Shown here one piece after another: positions 63,101 to 64,000 of a DNA stretch of 64,000 bases. Source of the DNA: Massilia frigida (lineage in GTDB: Bacteria; Pseudomonadota; Gammaproteobacteria; Burkholderiales; Burkholderiaceae_D). The stretch lies in assembly GCF_011682175.1 (NCBI RefSeq), contig NZ_WHJG01000019.1, forward strand, positions 1 to 64,000, in the 5' to 3' direction. A program made the position numbers and the translations under genes. The notes beneath the pieces were generated by a model. That model had not been told where the DNA came from, did not search any database, and was given only the letters and a program-made list of their open reading frames with translations. Each line of letters begins with the position of its first letter. Position 1 is the first letter of the stretch.

Positions 63101-64000
63101 GCTGCCGATCGCCGCCAACGCGGCGCGCTTCCGGCCCATGCCGGCCGCTGCCGAACACGCCAGCGACGTCACCTTCACCGGCAGCTATTGGGGCGCCGAG
63201 CGCGAAGCGATCGGCTTGCAGGACCTGGCGCGCGAACCCTACCGCTTCGCCATCTACGGCCACGGCTGGCAAGACCGGCCCGACTGGAAAGCGAACTGGC
63301 GCGGCGCCGTACCCTACGCCGCCCTGCCGCAGATCTACAACTCGGCCAAGATCGTGCTCGACGATTCGCACCCGGTCACGCGCGAATGGCACTCGCTCAA
63401 TTCGCGCGTGTTCGACGCCATCGCCAGCGGCAAGCTGGTGCTGACCAACTGCAGCGGCGGCGCGGCCGAACTGTTTCCGGACCTGCTGCCCAGTTTCGAG
63501 ACCGACCAGCAATTGCAAGCCTTGCTGCGCCACTTCCTGCGCCACGACGACGAGCGCGAAGCGCTGGCCGCCAGGCTGCAGCGCGAGGTGCTCGACAAGC
63601 ATACCTACGACCAGCGCGCCGCCACCTTCCGCCAGCGCCTGCGCGGCCTGCTCGACCAGTCGCTGCGCTTTGCCATCAAGATCGGGGTGCCGTCCATGAA
63701 GGAGCGCGAACAATGGGGCGACTACCATTTCGCGCTCGGCATCAAGCGCGCCCTGGAACGGCGCGGCCACGTGGCGCGCATCGATATCCTGCCCGACTGG
63801 TACGGCGGCCTGTGCGCGTCCGACGAGGTGGTGATCGTGCTGCGCGGCCTGTCCCAGTACCAGCCGCAGCCGACCACGATCAACCTGGCCTGGCTGATCA
63901 GCCATCCGGACGAGGTGACGGTGACCGAGCTGCAGCAGTATCACCACGTGTTCGTGGCCTCGGACAGCTTCGCGGCCTGGCTGGGCGAGCGCATGGGCGA
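60171..64000 (+). CDS. Giant multi-domain glycosyltransferase (runs off the window)
   Basis: At least 1276 residues, open to the window end. Residues 25-560 carry about four to five repeated 90-100-residue beta modules marked by G-x-x-W (GVSGWCVDLN; ICGWALDTT; IMGWAWDRKN). A GT2 domain spans about 574-830 (LISIIVLNWNGATIL; VFANNDLVMLHD metal site; YGMEDVDLCLALR). From about 860 a GT-B-type half with DVTFTGSYWGAERE (near 1001), YGHGWQ and SRVFDAIASGKLVLTN resembles CgeB/GT4 glycosyltransferases. At about 1165 another GT-B-type domain begins (FAIKIGVPSMKEREQWGDYH). Several glycosyl transfers by one protein are inferred. ATG 60171 follows TGGAGAACGC. Confidence 0.9.
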   Translation, partial: MDLHDNAPEGHADAALDAADDAPARLIRGRIERVDASGVSGWCVDLNCPQEQLALEFRAGGRPVGFTTCGVWRDDLVAEGIDPRCIGFHWPLPRHLPQLALDTLEAWVFETPVRLERAPEHGAHLARAAAPAGAARHALAIVIERVESCGIAGVLRGADPACAVALELHADGVLVATSTASAPSHAFVLAVPDALFDGQPHRLLVRAPELEAELALTPAQSLFQAYQGGSWHTRNGILYGWIDPQRLPGGAAELRVDDGARSLGKMPVDAATLVNGAFSFKFEMPFSVYDGARHEIAINLEGTRYRLCAQGGALSLAWCNSVIGRVDLVDANGICGWALDTTDSGAVLTVGLYQGEQLLAQTTTQMARSDVNKLFKSEGRHGFELLFPAALYDRQARQIAVRVNGMPLNVRIEHDVPLLLSEQQLAQIAPAERYQGYVEQLTTGAIMGWAWDRKNPALPVHVAIYVDDQLLDVVQANRFNARLRADNRHGHHVFLLKFPTRLMNGSKRRIRAVIVEGNLEIKQNDDTLLFPLVDHGGLQIRPLPDGHYTHSVPPRLWQGGRPRVPAVAAESAAPLISIIVLNWNGATILRDYLDSMLRIDWLHSYELLLVDHGSTDASLQVAAEYAARLPLRVLARGVNFSFSASNNYAAAQARGRYLVFANNDLVMLHDCLAPMRAHLDDERVGAVGLKLLEPLVNGADAWRFITHHQGVQFKTDSLPGKGGRYYAPMEVGEQPHADLAGCYDLPVATGALLMCRSEDFRAVGGFHEGYVYGMEDVDLCLALRLKLGKTILCDTAAVALHNRSATRDAKILAGSQQKVYSAKVHANNRRLYIERYGRDLTRTILRALVEGDSLWRPAPLRVTIAVTATDISTAAGDFFTALEFGEALHRLYGWEVMFVNNQVHQLPGTDVVIAMRHDYAIDKISEANPGLVTVAWVRNRVDQWLGAPQFQAYQLIFASSHKAIEHIKAATGIEATLLPIAANAARFRPMPAAAEHASDVTFTGSYWGAEREAIGLQDLAREPYRFAIYGHGWQDRPDWKANWRGAVPYAALPQIYNSAKIVLDDSHPVTREWHSLNSRVFDAIASGKLVLTNCSGGAAELFPDLLPSFETDQQLQALLRHFLRHDDEREALAARLQREVLDKHTYDQRAATFRQRLRGLLDQSLRFAIKIGVPSMKEREQWGDYHFALGIKRALERRGHVARIDILPDWYGGLCASDEVVIVLRGLSQYQPQPTTINLAWLISHPDEVTVTELQQYHHVFVASDSFAAWLGERMG

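Overview
The window is high-GC, densely packed bacterial chromosome. Gene content and style point to a betaproteobacterium of the family Oxalobacteraceae (Massilia / Telluria / Duganella / Janthinobacterium type): phasins, YaeQ, FFLEE-motif protein, DUF4214 proteins, many c-di-GMP proteins, and a cytochrome bd operon with CydP. The assignment is inferred from gene families, not from a search. No rRNA, tRNA, CRISPR array or recognisable insertion sequence was seen.

Layout. 0-4 kb: an AT-richer gene beside an rlmI-like gene that lacks its methyltransferase half, then a TetR/hydrolase pair with a perfect palindromic operator, and a GIN-domain secreted protein. 4-7.8 kb: a four-gene minus-strand copper operon (DUF2946, PCuAC chaperone, YcnI, TonB receptor). 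8-13.8 kb: secreted metallopeptidase, yaeQ, purU, NADP-dependent oxidoreductase and a stress trio (phasin, hemerythrin, KGG protein). 13.8-14.6 kb: a gene-free block with four families of short tandem repeats. 14.6-21 kb: secreted hydrolase, RlaP-like nucleotidyltransferase, and a GbsR-cydP-cydA-cydB-cydX operon with a visible promoter and inverted repeat. 21-30.8 kb: YgjP-like metallopeptidase, GH43 arabinanase, a porin/binding-protein/GGDEF-EAL operon, EamA transporter, LOG protein, TetR regulator and phasin. 30.9-39.3 kb: a HEAT-like gene split by one base, a TTG-start lipoprotein, a GAF histidine kinase, and a 1227-residue protein with three receiver domains plus GGDEF and EAL. 39.5-43.5 kb: Tat-signal / GMC oxidoreductase / lipase operon and an FFLEE-motif protein.

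43.7-48.9 kb holds the most unusual locus: a 1259-residue protein that joins a LodA/GoxA-type quinoprotein oxidase (both candidate CTQ residues present) to a haem-oxygenase-like diiron oxidase domain, translationally coupled to a LodB-like flavoprotein, with a possible 62-residue small ORF just upstream. 48.9-54.1 kb: trmJ, suhB, rhlE and a MarR/MFS pair. 54.2 kb to the window end: a surface glycosylation or polysaccharide cluster (unknown two-part protein, DUF4214 secreted protein, GT2, methyltransferase, GT4, and a giant multi-domain glycosyltransferase that runs off the window), in which most genes overlap by 4 bases.

Recurring themes are c-di-GMP signalling, copper and oxygen redox enzymes (copper uptake, cytochrome bd, hemerythrin, CTQ oxidase, diiron oxidase, GMC oxidase), and cell-surface carbohydrate handling.
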